Positions 24,702-35,900 of a DNA stretch of 64,000 bases are shown here, piece by piece. The stretch covers positions 1 to 64,000 of the forward strand of contig DASYZB010000132.1 in NCBI GenBank assembly GCA_035946615.1. The letters are read 5' to 3'. The translations under genes and the position numbers were made by a program. The stretch's first letter is position 1. Each line of letters starts with the position of its first letter. The notes beneath the pieces were generated by a model that was not told where the DNA came from, searched no databases, and saw only the letters and a program-made list of their open reading frames with translations. The stretch comes from Verrucomicrobiia bacterium. Its GTDB lineage: Bacteria > Verrucomicrobiota > Verrucomicrobiia > Limisphaerales > UBA8199.

Positions 24702-25655
24702 ATGCAAATCACCTCAAATATCCAGAACACTGCAGAAGGAATCGCGCCCACCTTTTCGCAAGGAGACAAACCGCGGGGTTTTACCCTGATTGAATTGTTG
24801 GTGGTCATAGGCATCCTCGCCTTTCTGGCGGCTATGCCGTTGCCGGCCCTTACGCGGGTCATGTCCAAGGACAAGCAAGTTCAATGCATGAACAATTGCA
24901 AGCAGATGGCCTCGGCCTGGCATCAATACGCGACGGATTACGGATGGTACCCACCCAACCCGGATGACCCGGGCAATTCCATCAAGTACTATCATTGGTG
25001 TCCCAATGCCGAAGGAGCCAGTACCCCCGACGTTTTCAATCCCGACCTCTATTACGATCCAAGCTATTGCCTGGTCGATCTATACATCGCCAACAACATA
25101 AAATTATTTCATTGTCCAGCCGACCTGCGGACGGGGCTCTACTCAGGCACTCAGCAACCGAGTCTTAAGGGGCAAACCATCTCAGCCGTGCGAACCATTT
25201 CCGCGAGCGGCGCTGTCGGCAGCACTGATGATACCTTCTGGTCCAGCGGCGGCGGCCACGGTGGCCTCATCCGCCATGCGGTCAATGGCCCATGGTTGGA
25301 TGGACTTCACGACGCCCTGAATGGCCGAGGTGCTTACGCCACTTTCGGCAAACCTTCAGCCTTCAGCGTTATTGCGCCATCAATGGTGTTTATGATCGGC
25401 GATGAAAATCCCCAGAGCATTAACGATGGCGCGCTGAGCACCGTTGCCGCCCTGAATACTCTTGAGTTTATCGATTGGCCTGCTTCACTCCACGCTGGCG
25501 GGGGCACCTTTTCATTCTGTGATGGCCATGCCGAGATGCACAAATGGGGTGGCAAGATATTGCAGGGTCCTTTCACCGCCACCGTCCACGCCACGATCCC
25601 GGCCGACCGGGCCGACTTCATCTGGCTCGCACAGCATTCCTCAACACATAAATAG
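24702..25655 (+). CDS. prepilin-like protein with H-X9-DG C-terminal domain
   Basis: 317 residues from ATG 24702 (AAGGAAAC upstream; ATG 24678 also possible). The type IV prepilin cleavage site is P-R-G-F-T-L-I-E-L-L-V-V-I-G-I-L-A near residue 25, with E5 conserved and a following membrane helix. The C-terminal part has H-A-G-G-G-T-F-S-F-C-D-G-H, the H-X9-DG pattern of the large prepilin-like families of Verrucomicrobiota and Planctomycetota. They are processed by a prepilin peptidase and sit in the cell envelope; the exact role is unknown. It is followed by the PD40 gene at 6 bp and another prepilin-like gene. Confidence 0.9.
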   Translation: MQITSNIQNTAEGIAPTFSQGDKPRGFTLIELLVVIGILAFLAAMPLPALTRVMSKDKQVQCMNNCKQMASAWHQYATDYGWYPPNPDDPGNSIKYYHWCPNAEGASTPDVFNPDLYYDPSYCLVDLYIANNIKLFHCPADLRTGLYSGTQQPSLKGQTISAVRTISASGAVGSTDDTFWSSGGGHGGLIRHAVNGPWLDGLHDALNGRGAYATFGKPSAFSVIAPSMVFMIGDENPQSINDGALSTVAALNTLEFIDWPASLHAGGGTFSFCDGHAEMHKWGGKILQGPFTATVHATIPADRADFIWLAQHSSTHK

Positions 25656-25661
25656 ACTCCT

Positions 25662-28600
25662 ATGAACGCCTGCTTTTCAATCCGCCGCCTGTGCCGCGTG
25701 CTCCTGGGTATCGGCTGTCTCTCAGGCCGCGTCCAAGCAGGCGACTTTCAACTTATTTCCACCGTTGCTCCCGCACAGGGGCCGGTCTCAGGGGGTGGTG
25801 GAGATTCCTGGGCGCCCATCATCAGCCCCGATAGCCGGTTCATTTTATTTGCAAGCACGGCGAACAACCTCTTGCTCGCGAGCAACAATGCCACCATCCC
25901 TCCCTCATTCCCATCGGTATTGAACCTCTACCTGCGCGACCTGCAAAGCGCTACAATCGCCCTCGTGAGCGTGAATCTGAGCGGTGTGGCCGGTGGCAAC
26001 GGCGATTCGCTTCCAGCAGACCTCTCGACCAATGGCCGCTACGCCCTCTTCGTCAGCAGCGCGAGTGACCTGGTTTCGGGCGATACCAATAGTGCCACAG
26101 ATGTTTTTGTGCGCGATCTCGTCAGCGGCACAACCACCCTCGTGAGCGTCAACACCAACGGTGTGGCCGGCAACGGGGCCTCGCGCAGCCCTGCCATGAC
26201 TCCGGATGGACGCTACGTCGCATTCGTCAGTGATGCGACTGATTTAGTTCCAGGCGACACAAACAAGATTGCGGACGTTTTCGTGCGGGACTTGCAGGCT
26301 GGAATGACCATGCTTGCCAGCGTCGGGGCGGTGTCCACAAACCGCTCATCGCCTACAGGCAATGGCAGTTCCGAATCGCCCGCTCTCAGCGCTGATGGCC
26401 GGTACGTGGCGTTTTTCAGCACCGCGACGAACCTGGTGCAGGGGGTTCCCCCCGGCGGCGATGTGTATGTTCGCGACTTGGCTGCTGGCGCTACCACCTG
26501 GGCCAGCAGCTATGCCCGAACCGTGCTCAACACAAACAAGGTGGTTTCTTTCAACCTTGCCTTGAGCGCTGATGGCCAGTTCGTCGCTTATGAAGCCAGC
26601 AAGACCTCCGGTGTGGGGACCATTCTGCGCTATAGCCTCGCCTCCGGCCTCACCGACATCGTGCATACCAATGGCGCCGTTCCGATTACCGCATACCAGG
26701 ACATTCAGACGCTGGATATGAGCCCGGACGGGCGGTTCATTGCGTTTGTCGCCAATACCAACGACACGAGCACGAGCTGTATCCTCTTGTGGGATGCCAA
26801 CAGCGGTATGGTCTCGCTTATCAGCGGTGACACTAATAACCAGGTGCCCGCCGGCGCCACCTGCGATCAGCCCAGCCTGACGCCCGATGGCCGCTTTGTT
26901 GCCTTCGTCAGCACCTCCTCGAATCTGACCAGCAACCCGCTTATCGGCGATTATCACCTTTACGTGCGCGATACGCAGGCTGGCGCCACAACCATGTTGG
27001 ACGCCGATACCAACGGCGTGGGTTCGCTCATCAGCCCCGCCGTCACACTCCGCATTACACCCGATGCCCATTTCGCCGCTTTCGATTGCGACGATGCCTA
27101 TCTGGTCCCCAATGATCGCAACCGCGGTTCGGATGTGTTCCTGCGCGACATTACCAGCGGCGCTGTCCAAATGATTTCGACGCATGACCCGGCATTGCCC
27201 TCAGCCACCGCGAATGGGTCCAGCACTATTGCATCCACGTCGATGACGACAGATGGCCATTTCATCGCCTTTGCAAGCGATGCCGATAACCTCACGTCCA
27301 ACGACACCAATGAGTGCAGCGAGGTGTTTGTGCGCGACTTGGCCTCCGGCGCAACGGTTCTGGTCAGTGTCAATACCAATGGCTGGAGTGGGGATGCGGT
27401 CTCCTTTGACCCGGCCATCAGCCCCGATGGGCGGTTTGTCGCCTTCACCAGCAGCGCCGACGACCTGATCAGTGGCGCTACAAACAAGGTTCAGCAAGTC
27501 TTCCTTCGCGACTTGCAGAACGGGACCACAACCCTGGTAAGCATTAGCAGCGCGGGCAATGCCCCGGGCAACAAGGATTCCTACTCGCCCTTCGTGAGCA
27601 CTGGTGGCCGCTATGTGTTATTCCGCAGTCAGGCCTTAAACCTGGCTGCCGTCTCCGGCTCGATTGCTTACCCGGCGGAGAACCTTTTTCTGCGCGACAT
27701 GCAAGCGGGCGTAACGCACGCGCTGACAACCCAAGGCCAATCAGGCTTTGTTGCCATGTCGGCGGATGGTCATTACGTTGCCCTGGGGGCGCCGGCGACT
27801 GGAAGCGCCTGCTACCTTTACCTTTGGAACTCTCAAAGCGAGGCCTTCATTTATACCAATAGCTTCGCCGGGACTTTAGCCACCAGCATTTATGGCGCAG
27901 CCATTACACCCGACGGGAGCCGCGCGGCCTTTGCTGGGACTCCTGGGCTGTACCTGATGGATACAACCACAGGAAGCGGCTCTCTGCTGGCTCCAGCCAG
28001 CACCAACTACGAAGACCTGCGCTTCAGCGCTAATGGCCTCTGGCTGGCCTGCGCACAGAGAGGGCGGGACTTCATCAACCAAATCTACCTGTACGATCTC
28101 CAAAACGGCGGCAGCACCCAGGTTACCCACAACTTGAATCCTTCGAGCGCCCCCAGCGCCGATTCCGACTCGCCTGCTATCAGTGCCGATGGCCGCTTTG
28201 TCGCTTATCGCAGCAGGGCAACGAACCTGGTGGCCGGCGTTGCCACTGGATTGCCGGAGGTCTTCCTGTATGATCGGCAGACTGGGCTAAACTCCCTCCT
28301 CAGCGCCAGCCTGCTCAACGGCCTCAACCCGAATAACCGCTCGCTTCCACCCGTGTTCAGCGGCGACGGCGATACCCTCGCCTTCGCAAGCTGGGCTTCG
28401 GACCTTGTCTCTGGTGATTTCAACCAGAACAGTGATGTCTTCACCTACACCTTCCTCAATCTGACACTTGCTCCTGCCGCCTCTCCCGGCCAGGGCCCTT
28501 GGCTCACGTGGCCTTGGGTCTCCGGAAATAGCTATCAAGTCGAATTCAAAGACGATTTGAACGCGGCGGCCTGGCAAGCTCTTGGCGGAACTTACACCAA

Positions 28601-28676
28601 CCTGGGCACCAAGGCCTGGCTGCAGGACCCTGCGCCCCCACCCAGCCAGCGCTTTTATCGTGTCGGGACCTACTGA
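25662..28676 (+). CDS. secreted TolB/PD40 beta-propeller repeat protein
   Basis: 1004 residues with a signal peptide (I-R-R-L-C-R-V-L-L-G-I-G-C-L). The body consists of a dozen or more PD40 (WD40-like, TolB-type) blades, each with P-A-x-S-x-D-G-R-Y/F-V-A-F, S-x-A-x-D-L-V, G-D-T-N and V-F-V-R-D-L-x-x-G-x-T-x-L-V-S. Two or more complete propellers are implied. It ends with a verrucomicrobial C-terminal domain, Y-Q-V-E-F-K-D-D and R-F-Y-R-V-G. Likely a cell-surface or secreted binding protein. It lies between two prepilin-like genes, with 6 and 23 bp spacings, in one probable operon with the GH5 gene. Confidence 0.85.
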   Translation: MNACFSIRRLCRVLLGIGCLSGRVQAGDFQLISTVAPAQGPVSGGGGDSWAPIISPDSRFILFASTANNLLLASNNATIPPSFPSVLNLYLRDLQSATIALVSVNLSGVAGGNGDSLPADLSTNGRYALFVSSASDLVSGDTNSATDVFVRDLVSGTTTLVSVNTNGVAGNGASRSPAMTPDGRYVAFVSDATDLVPGDTNKIADVFVRDLQAGMTMLASVGAVSTNRSSPTGNGSSESPALSADGRYVAFFSTATNLVQGVPPGGDVYVRDLAAGATTWASSYARTVLNTNKVVSFNLALSADGQFVAYEASKTSGVGTILRYSLASGLTDIVHTNGAVPITAYQDIQTLDMSPDGRFIAFVANTNDTSTSCILLWDANSGMVSLISGDTNNQVPAGATCDQPSLTPDGRFVAFVSTSSNLTSNPLIGDYHLYVRDTQAGATTMLDADTNGVGSLISPAVTLRITPDAHFAAFDCDDAYLVPNDRNRGSDVFLRDITSGAVQMISTHDPALPSATANGSSTIASTSMTTDGHFIAFASDADNLTSNDTNECSEVFVRDLASGATVLVSVNTNGWSGDAVSFDPAISPDGRFVAFTSSADDLISGATNKVQQVFLRDLQNGTTTLVSISSAGNAPGNKDSYSPFVSTGGRYVLFRSQALNLAAVSGSIAYPAENLFLRDMQAGVTHALTTQGQSGFVAMSADGHYVALGAPATGSACYLYLWNSQSEAFIYTNSFAGTLATSIYGAAITPDGSRAAFAGTPGLYLMDTTTGSGSLLAPASTNYEDLRFSANGLWLACAQRGRDFINQIYLYDLQNGGSTQVTHNLNPSSAPSADSDSPAISADGRFVAYRSRATNLVAGVATGLPEVFLYDRQTGLNSLLSASLLNGLNPNNRSLPPVFSGDGDTLAFASWASDLVSGDFNQNSDVFTYTFLNLTLAPAASPGQGPWLTWPWVSGNSYQVEFKDDLNAAAWQALGGTYTNLGTKAWLQDPAPPPSQRFYRVGTY

Positions 28677-28699
28677 AGGCGATCGTCAAGGCTCGAGAA

Positions 28700-29566
28700 A
28701 TGGATTGGATTAAAATGCCGAAACCTAGCTCGAAGTCGCGCGGGTTTACGCTCCTCGAATTACTCGTGTTGCTCGTGATGGTTGCGATTTCGGCGTTCAT
28801 CGCTGCCCCCGGCTTCACCCGTGTCAAATCCAACGGCAAAGCCGTCCAATGCCTCGACAATCACCGGCACCTCGCGCTCGCGTGGCAAATGTACGCGCAT
28901 GACGATCTCGACCAAGTCATCAACAATTTCTCCGTTTCGGGAACCATGCAGACTATTTCCAGCGGCCAGTTTCTGAACTGGGCCAATAACATCATGGATT
29001 GGAGTACCAACGACCAATGGGGAAACTTCAATCCCACTAATCTCCAGACCGGATTGTTTGCTCCTTACACCGCGGGCAAGGTGGGCCTTTACAAATGTCC
29101 GGCGGATAATTACCTCTCAGCGGCTCAACTTGCGGCCGGGCACATTGCTCGCACCCGCAGTGTTTCAATGAATGGGTTCTTCGGACCATACGATACCTTG
29201 GGGCCTTCTACTTGGGAGACGGGCAGAAACACCTTCTTTTCTTCCTACAGGCAATGGCTAAAAGTCAGCCGGGTTGCTCAACCCGGCAATACCTTTGTTT
29301 TTCTCGATGAGCATCCTGATTCGATGAACGACGGCTATTTTCTAAACAATCCCGTCTCGGCTGCTTATTGGGGTGATATTCCGGCTTCCTTGCATAACGG
29401 CGGGGCAGTGGTTACCTTCGCTGATGGCCACTCCGAATTGCACATCTGGCTGAGCAGCAGGACCAAAATCCCCGTCCAGTTCTCCTATTTCTCTCCTGCG
29501 TTTGATTCAGCAGGCCGCGTCGATTACCAGTGGCTCATCACCCGCAGCGCGGCCCAGTACCAATAA
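28700..29566 (+). CDS. second prepilin-like protein with H-X9-DG domain
   Basis: 288 residues from ATG 28700 (ATG 28715 is an alternative). The cleavage motif S-R-G-F-T-L-L-E-L-L-V-L-L-V-M is near residue 14, with the conserved glutamate and a membrane helix. The mature part has W-x-x-Y-A-H-D-D and the H-N-G-G-A-V-V-T-F-A-D-G-H motif (H-X9-DG) near residue 235. It is paralogous to the gene at 24702 but clearly diverged. It is followed by the GH5 gene after 17 bp. Confidence 0.88.
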   Translation: MDWIKMPKPSSKSRGFTLLELLVLLVMVAISAFIAAPGFTRVKSNGKAVQCLDNHRHLALAWQMYAHDDLDQVINNFSVSGTMQTISSGQFLNWANNIMDWSTNDQWGNFNPTNLQTGLFAPYTAGKVGLYKCPADNYLSAAQLAAGHIARTRSVSMNGFFGPYDTLGPSTWETGRNTFFSSYRQWLKVSRVAQPGNTFVFLDEHPDSMNDGYFLNNPVSAAYWGDIPASLHNGGAVVTFADGHSELHIWLSSRTKIPVQFSYFSPAFDSAGRVDYQWLITRSAAQYQ

Positions 29567-29583
29567 CAACCTTTTTGAGCTCA

Positions 29584-30678
29584 ATGATTATTGTTTCCGC
29601 CAAGGCCATTGTTTTCGCGCTCACCTTAGTTGCGTTATCCGCAGGCACTGCAAACAGCCGAGCGGCCAACCCGGCTCGAGACGATGACCTTGTACCGAGC
29701 CAACCCCTTCCCATGGCTCCCAACCGTGCTCCGATGCGCCTGCGTGTTGAAGGAACCCGCCTTCTCAACGCGAGCGGCGAGCCTGTCTTGCTGCGCGGGG
29801 TAAACATCGCTTCGCTCGAATGGACAACCCAGGGCGAGCACATGGAGCAGGCCTTCGACCAGGCCATCCATGTGTGGAAAGCCAATATCATCCGCATGCC
29901 CCTGGCGCAGGACCGTTGGTTCGGCAAAACGAGCGGACAACAGGACGCTGGCGCCGGCTATCGCGCGCTGGTGGACAGGTTGGCCGAAGCCGCCGGAGCC
30001 GCCGGGACTTACATCGATCTCGATCTTCACTGGTCGGATTGCGGCGGGTGGGCCAATGAAGGCGCCAGGCTCTCTCAGCACTCCATGCCGGACGCGCATT
30101 CCATTCTCTTCTGGAAAGACGCCGCCACTCGCTACAAAAACCAGCAGAACGTCATCCTCGGCCTGTACAATGAGCCGCACGACATTAAATGGACAATTTG
30201 GCGCGACGGCGGCACCGTCACGGAGAAACCTTCGAAGAAGGCCGCCCAGCAAGCGCCCGTTGTTTACCAGGCCGTCGGTATGCAGACACTCTACGACACC
30301 GTGCGGGCAGCCGGAGCCGGGAACGTGGTGACGGCCAGCGGCAACCAGTGGGCTTATGATTTGCGCGGTGTCCTGCAAGGCTATGCCATTGCCGGCACCA
30401 ACATCATTTATGAGACCCACCCCTATCCCTGGAAAAAGGATTGGGACAAAAGCTTTGGCGATGTCAGCAAACAATATGCGGTATTCATGGGCGAATGGGG
30501 CGGCTCTTCCAAAGACCTTGAATACGCCCGGCGTCTCATGGATTACGCCCAGACTCATCACTTGAACTGGACGGCCTGGTGTTTCCATCCAAGCTGCGGT
30601 CCACCGTTGCTCAAGAACTGGGCTTTCGAGCCCAACGACTTTGGCCGCTTCGTCAAGGAGTCGCTGGCAAAGAAGTAA
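29584..30678 (+). CDS. secreted glycoside hydrolase family 5 (cellulase-like)
   Basis: Cleaves beta-1,4-glucans or mannans outside the cytosol. 364 residues from ATG 29584 with a signal peptide (I-V-F-A-L-T-L-V-A-L-S-A-G). GH5 landmarks: L-R-G-V-N-I near residue 75, L-D-L-H-W near 145, the acid/base glutamate in N-E-P-H (E197), H-P-Y-P-W, and the nucleophile in G-E-W-G-G (E304), then W-T-A-W-C-F-H. Catalytic residues are intact. It is the last gene of the prepilin-PD40-prepilin cluster. Confidence 0.92.
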   Translation: MIIVSAKAIVFALTLVALSAGTANSRAANPARDDDLVPSQPLPMAPNRAPMRLRVEGTRLLNASGEPVLLRGVNIASLEWTTQGEHMEQAFDQAIHVWKANIIRMPLAQDRWFGKTSGQQDAGAGYRALVDRLAEAAGAAGTYIDLDLHWSDCGGWANEGARLSQHSMPDAHSILFWKDAATRYKNQQNVILGLYNEPHDIKWTIWRDGGTVTEKPSKKAAQQAPVVYQAVGMQTLYDTVRAAGAGNVVTASGNQWAYDLRGVLQGYAIAGTNIIYETHPYPWKKDWDKSFGDVSKQYAVFMGEWGGSSKDLEYARRLMDYAQTHHLNWTAWCFHPSCGPPLLKNWAFEPNDFGRFVKESLAKK

Positions 30679-30881
30679 CCGCCCAAATTTACGGGCTGAC
30701 TCGCTAGCGCTCGTCAACGCCTAAACTTCCGGGTGAGACAATGGGGGCAATGGGGTGGCCAAAGAGCGCCAGCTTGGCGCGCAGAGGCGGCGAGCCGGCG
30801 GATTTCGAATGACGGCATTACCAACAAGCGCATGAGTTCTGGAAGCGCGCCCGGATTAAAGCGACTGTTACCAACGAAACA

Positions 30882-32723
30882 TTACGAAATTGCGTCAAGC
30901 GAGGCGGGTTCGCGGAATTGCAGCGCGGCCAGGCGCCGGTACACACCTTCCTCCATGGCTTGCAGTTCTTCGTGGGTGCCGGACTCGACCACCCGCCCAC
31001 CGGCGATCACGATAATGCGGTCCACATGCCGCACGGTGGCCAGCCGGTGGGCGATAATAAACGTGGTGCGCCCTTGCATCAGGGTCTCCAGCGCTTCCTG
31101 AATCAGGCGTTCGCTCTCTGAATCCAGCGAGCTGGTGGCTTCATCCAGAATGAGGATGGCCGGATTTTTCAAAATCGCGCGGGCTATGGCCACACGCTGA
31201 CGCTGCCCGCCCGAAAGCTTGATGCCGCGGTCGCCCACTAGTGTGGCATAACCTTCCGGAAAGCCCTGGATGAACTCATGCGCGTTGGCCTGTCGAGCCG
31301 CCCCTTCGATTTCCGCCATGCTCGAGCCCGGTTTTCCATAGGCGATGTTCTCCGCAATGCTTCCGCCGAACAGCAAGACCTCCTGCGGGACCATGGACAT
31401 TTGGCCCCGCAACTCGGTGAGCCGGTAATCGCGGGCATCCCTGCCATCCACCAACAACCGCCCGGCTGACGGATCATACAGCCGTAGCAGCAGCGAAATG
31501 AGGGTGGACTTTCCCGCCCCGCTCGGGCCCACCAGGGCGATTCTTTGCCCCGAAGCCGCTTCCAGGTGGATCGTCTGAAGCACTTCAACTCCGGGTCGCG
31601 AAGGATAGGTGAAGTGCACATTCTCGAACATCACGTCTCCGCGCAGCCGCGGCAGCCTCGGGGCTGGCCGGGGGCCAAGCAACGCTTCCACCTCGCCGGT
31701 TTCCCGCAGCAACTCCCGAACCCGCTGCGTGGCGCCGATGGCCTTTTGGAGCTGGCTGTAGAGTTCCGCGAATTGCCCCATCGCTCCTGCAATAAATGTC
31801 GTGTAAAGCCCGAAACGGGTGAGGTCGCCAAAAGTGATCCTTCCCTGCTGCAAAAGACGAGCCCCGGACCACAGCACCAGAACGATGAACCCGAACAAGG
31901 CGAGGACTATAAAGGCATTGAACGCCGCGCGCAGCCGGGCGCCGCGCAACGTGGCGGTCAGGAACCTTCCCAACCCGTCGTGGTAGCGATTGAGTTCATA
32001 ACCTTCATTGGAAAAGGCCTTCACATTCACGATGCCCTGCAACGTCTCCTCCACGATCGTCGCCGTATCAGCCAGCCGATCCTGCGCTTCCCGGTAAATC
32101 TTGCGCGTTTTGCGGCCAAACACCACCGCCACCACAATCACCAACGGCAGACTCGCGAGCATGATAGCGGTCAATTGCAGCGAAGTGACCGCAATGAGCG
32201 CAATGCCCCCCACGAGCAAGGTGGTTTGGCGCAGAAACTGCGGCACTACACTGATGAGCGTGTCCTCGATTTGAATCAGGTCGGCGGAAAGACGGCTGGC
32301 TAACTCCCCCACGCGGCGTTGGGCAAAAAAGGTCATCGGCAGCGAGATCAATCTCGCATAAGTCGCCCGGCGCAAATCGACCAGACTGCGCTGGCCGACC
32401 GTGGCAAAGGAAAGGGAATGGAAATAAGACAGGCCGGCTTGCAGTGCCAGGATGCCCATCAGCATCAGGGCCGTGCGGTCCGCGCGCGCCATGCCGCCGC
32501 CCCGGGACCCGTGCATGGCCGCATCGATGATGCTCCCCGCCAGGTAAGGAAAGGCCAGGCTCAACAGGCTGCCGATGAACATCGACACCAGGGCCGCCCC
32601 AAACCGAACCCGATACGGACGCAGATACTGGAACAGCTCCAATGCCTGCCGCAGCGATTCACGGTCCAGCTTGGCCTTCGGCAGTTCGACTCCGGCCTGG
32701 TCATTGCGTGAATAGCGCGCCAT
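30882..32723 (-). CDS. ABC exporter, MsbA-like (fused permease/ATPase)
   Basis: 613 residues. The first 330 form six membrane helices of the type I exporter fold; the remainder is an ATPase with Walker A G-P-S-G-A-G-K-S-T, signature L-S-G-G-Q-R-Q-R-V-A, Walker B I-L-I-L-D-E-A-T-S-S-L-D and the H-loop A-H-R-L-A-T-V. This half-transporter form is used for lipid A core flipping (MsbA) or other lipids and drugs. No other lipid A genes lie beside it, so the substrate is open. It is divergently oriented to the two-partner secretion locus. Confidence 0.88.
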   Translation of the reverse strand: MARYSRNDQAGVELPKAKLDRESLRQALELFQYLRPYRVRFGAALVSMFIGSLLSLAFPYLAGSIIDAAMHGSRGGGMARADRTALMLMGILALQAGLSYFHSLSFATVGQRSLVDLRRATYARLISLPMTFFAQRRVGELASRLSADLIQIEDTLISVVPQFLRQTTLLVGGIALIAVTSLQLTAIMLASLPLVIVVAVVFGRKTRKIYREAQDRLADTATIVEETLQGIVNVKAFSNEGYELNRYHDGLGRFLTATLRGARLRAAFNAFIVLALFGFIVLVLWSGARLLQQGRITFGDLTRFGLYTTFIAGAMGQFAELYSQLQKAIGATQRVRELLRETGEVEALLGPRPAPRLPRLRGDVMFENVHFTYPSRPGVEVLQTIHLEAASGQRIALVGPSGAGKSTLISLLLRLYDPSAGRLLVDGRDARDYRLTELRGQMSMVPQEVLLFGGSIAENIAYGKPGSSMAEIEGAARQANAHEFIQGFPEGYATLVGDRGIKLSGGQRQRVAIARAILKNPAILILDEATSSLDSESERLIQEALETLMQGRTTFIIAHRLATVRHVDRIIVIAGGRVVESGTHEELQAMEEGVYRRLAALQFREPASLDAIS

Positions 32724-32826
32724 GCCCTGATTCTAAAGAAACCGCACCCTCGCGCGAGCGGCAAAATGCGAATATGGAATCGGGAAGAAAAACGCGCGCA
32801 AAACAACAATCTGTCACAAATAGGTA

Positions 32827-32854
32827 TTGACCTTCCTTCGCGTTTCGGTTAGAA
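32827..32854 (+). promoter_or_regulatory. weak putative promoter of tpsA
   Basis: TTGACC (32827-32832), 16-bp spacer, TTAGAA (32849-32854), 83 bases upstream of the tpsA ATG. The -35 is good and the -10 weak. Confidence 0.3.
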
Positions 32855-32936
32855 AACCCCTCAGAGCATCCACTATTTTTGTCACGAGGAGCGCTTGTGC
32901 GCGTGTACGAGTGGGGCTCGGTCCGAGGTGAAGGTT

Positions 32937-35900
32937 ATGAGAATCAATGTTGCGGGGCTGTTGGCTTTTTGTTGCGCGTCGTTTATTCATCAGGCCCATG
33001 CCAACCCGCTTGGGGGCAGCGTGGTAGGGGGCAATGCTAATGCCACTATCAAGGGGCAGGGCACTTCACTGGTTACCATCAACCAGAACAAAGGCCAGGC
33101 CATTATCAATTGGCAGAGCTTTTCCATCAATGCAGGAGAGATGACCAAATTCATTCAGCCATCCGCAACAGCCGCCATCTTGAACCGGGTCATGACCCCC
33201 ACTCCCTCGTTGATTTATGGAAACCTCGAGGCCAATGGCAAGGTTTACCTGGTCAATCCAGCGGGTGTCTTTGTGGGGCCAAGCGGAGTGATAAACACCC
33301 GGAGCTTTCTGGCCTCAACTTTTGATATTGGCAATGATGCCTTCCGCTCAGCCGCTGCGCTGACCCTCTCTGGGTCTTCAACCGCCTCCGTCCGCAACGA
33401 GGGAACCATTCAGGCCTTGGGCGGGGATGTCTTCCTCATAGCCAATACAGTCGAAAATGCCGGCAAAGTACAGGCCTCGGGCACAGTCGGTTTAGCCGCA
33501 GGCTCAAAAATACTCCTGGCCCAATCGGGGGCTGAGCGGATTGTCGTGCAGGCAGGAAATCCAGCCCAGCATGGGACCGGCACCGGCGTGAACAACCAGG
33601 GGCAAATCCAGGCGGCAACAACCGAGATAAAAGCCGCCGGCGGCAATATTTATGCCCTGGCCATTAATAATGGCGGGGCAATTCGAGCCACAACCGCCAT
33701 CAATGAGGGCGGCAGGATTTATTTGCGCGCTTCAGGCGGCAATATTCAGAACTCCGGCGCCATCGATGCCAGTGGCGCCAACGGCAACGGCGGCGCCGTC
33801 ATCCTGGAAGGCGGCCACAATGCGACGGCCCCAGCCACTGTAGTCAGTTCGGGGACAATTGACGTCCAAGGCAACAGCTCTGGCGCAAAAGGCGGCATGG
33901 TCCAGGTGACAGGAGACCACGTCGGCCTCTTTGGCAATGGGCTCATTGATGCCAGTGGCCAGGGCGGAGGCGGCACAGTCTTATTGGGCGGCGATTATCA
34001 TGGACGCAATCCTGCCGTCCTGAATGCCGAGGCCACGGTGGTCGGAGCCAATGCCTCCATCCGTGCCGATGCCCTGACCCTTGGGAATGGCGGCAAGGTC
34101 GTCTTGTGGTCCGAGGACACTACCCGGTTCCAAGGCTCGATCTTCGCCCGAGGCGGGTCCCAAGGCGGCAATGGCGGCTTCGTCGAAACTTCAAGTGGCA
34201 ATTCTTTGGCCTTTAACGGCCTCGTGAATACCCTGGCGCCAGCCGGGCGCGGGGGCGAACTGCTGCTTGACCCGAAAAACATCGTTATCAACGCATCGGG
34301 TTCCGATGTCGTGGCGAATAACGAGACCTTCGCCCAGAACCCGACCGCTACCGCCAACTTGAGCGCAGCAAACTTAGTCACCGAGTTGGCCAATAATGCC
34401 TCCTTAACCCTGAAGGCTAACAATGACATTGCCATCGAGACGGACCTCAACTTCGCGTTGAACGCCGGCACGGCAGGGAAAAACTTCTCACTCGAGGCGG
34501 GACGCAACCTCATCTTTGCCCAAACTCCGGATTTCACCACACCGGCTAATAGCAGCGGGGCTGTTACGCTCACAATGAATGGTGGGGATTTTAGCGCAAC
34601 ATACAACGATGCGGCGGCCACACTAGCCAATCGCGATGCCGGTACTGCGCAGTTTTTCATGACACCCGGTTCGTCCATTCTGACCAGGGGCGGCGCGGCG
34701 AACATCACCGGCAGCACGTTATCGGGCGCAGCGGGCGACGCGACGCTGGGAACGCTAACAACCAGCGGTCCCGCCGATACCACGGCCACAGCCGGAGGTA
34801 ATCTTTCCATTAATACGGGAGCAGGCGGAGGCAACATTATCGCTGCCGGCGCATTGACCACTGCCGGGGCGGCGCTGACTTCGGGCAACGTAGCGGGAAA
34901 TAGCGGCGGCACCCTCAGCCTGATCGGTGGCACTCTTAATTTAGCAGCCGTGGACAGCTCCGGCAGCAGTGCGCGGGGTAGTGGAAACCACAACGGCGGC
35001 AGCGCCGGCTCTATTGCGCTGACGGCGAATAGTGCCACGCCATCAATCACTTTAAACGGCGACTTGAGTGCGAGCGGCGGCGTTGCGGTCGGCGGTACTG
35101 GGGTTGGCGGCGCCGGGGCCGCTATTACCCTCTCTGGACCAGTCATCCTTGCTCAGAACGTGACCGTGAACGCATTGCGCGGCACCGGTAACACCTTGTT
35201 GACGAGCGGCAAAGTATGGTTTCAGAGCACAGTCGATGGAGACTTGGCCGCTAATGACCGCACTTTAAAAGTGAACACCGGCGGCATCACTGAATTCGAT
35301 GGCGCCATTGGCGGCCTCCAGAGTCTGGGTAGTCTGACGACCGATGTGACCGGCGAAACCGGCGAGCAGACTCAAATCGGTGGCAATGTGACCTCCAGCG
35401 GCACTCAAACCTATAACGATGCGGTCGTTCAGTCTGCAGACTCCCACCTGACAGGCTCGGCCCTGGCGCTGGGGCCCAGTTGGGATGCGGCTAACCACAA
35501 TCTGCAACTGACCTTCAATAGCTCGGTCACTGTCCCAGCCGCTTTGGTCAATGTGAACAACTTCGCCTCCGACGGCGCCGGCGGCACCGTCATTAACGGG
35601 GATTTTACCACTGCAGGCAGTCAAACATACGGCTCTCCAGTGACTATTTCCGGTCCGGCAGGTGCTCGGACCCTCACCAGCACCGCTGTCTTGCCCGCCA
35701 ATGGAAAGATTTGGTTTCAAGGCACAGTCGATGCCCTGACCGCCGGAAGCCAGGGCCTGGTGGTGAAAACAGATGGCACGACCGAGTTTGACGCAGCAGT
35801 GGGAGCAACCAGTCTCGCGAGCCTCGACATCAAAGGCAATTCCATCGCTACGGCGGGCAATACAGACCTCAACACGCCCAGTATCGCAACTAGCGGAAGC

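Noticed and set aside
30679-30881. Possible gene or regulatory region between the GH5 and ABC exporter genes
   Set aside because: The 203-bp gap between two convergent stop codons has only short frames and no convincing hairpin with T-run; I cannot assign anything.
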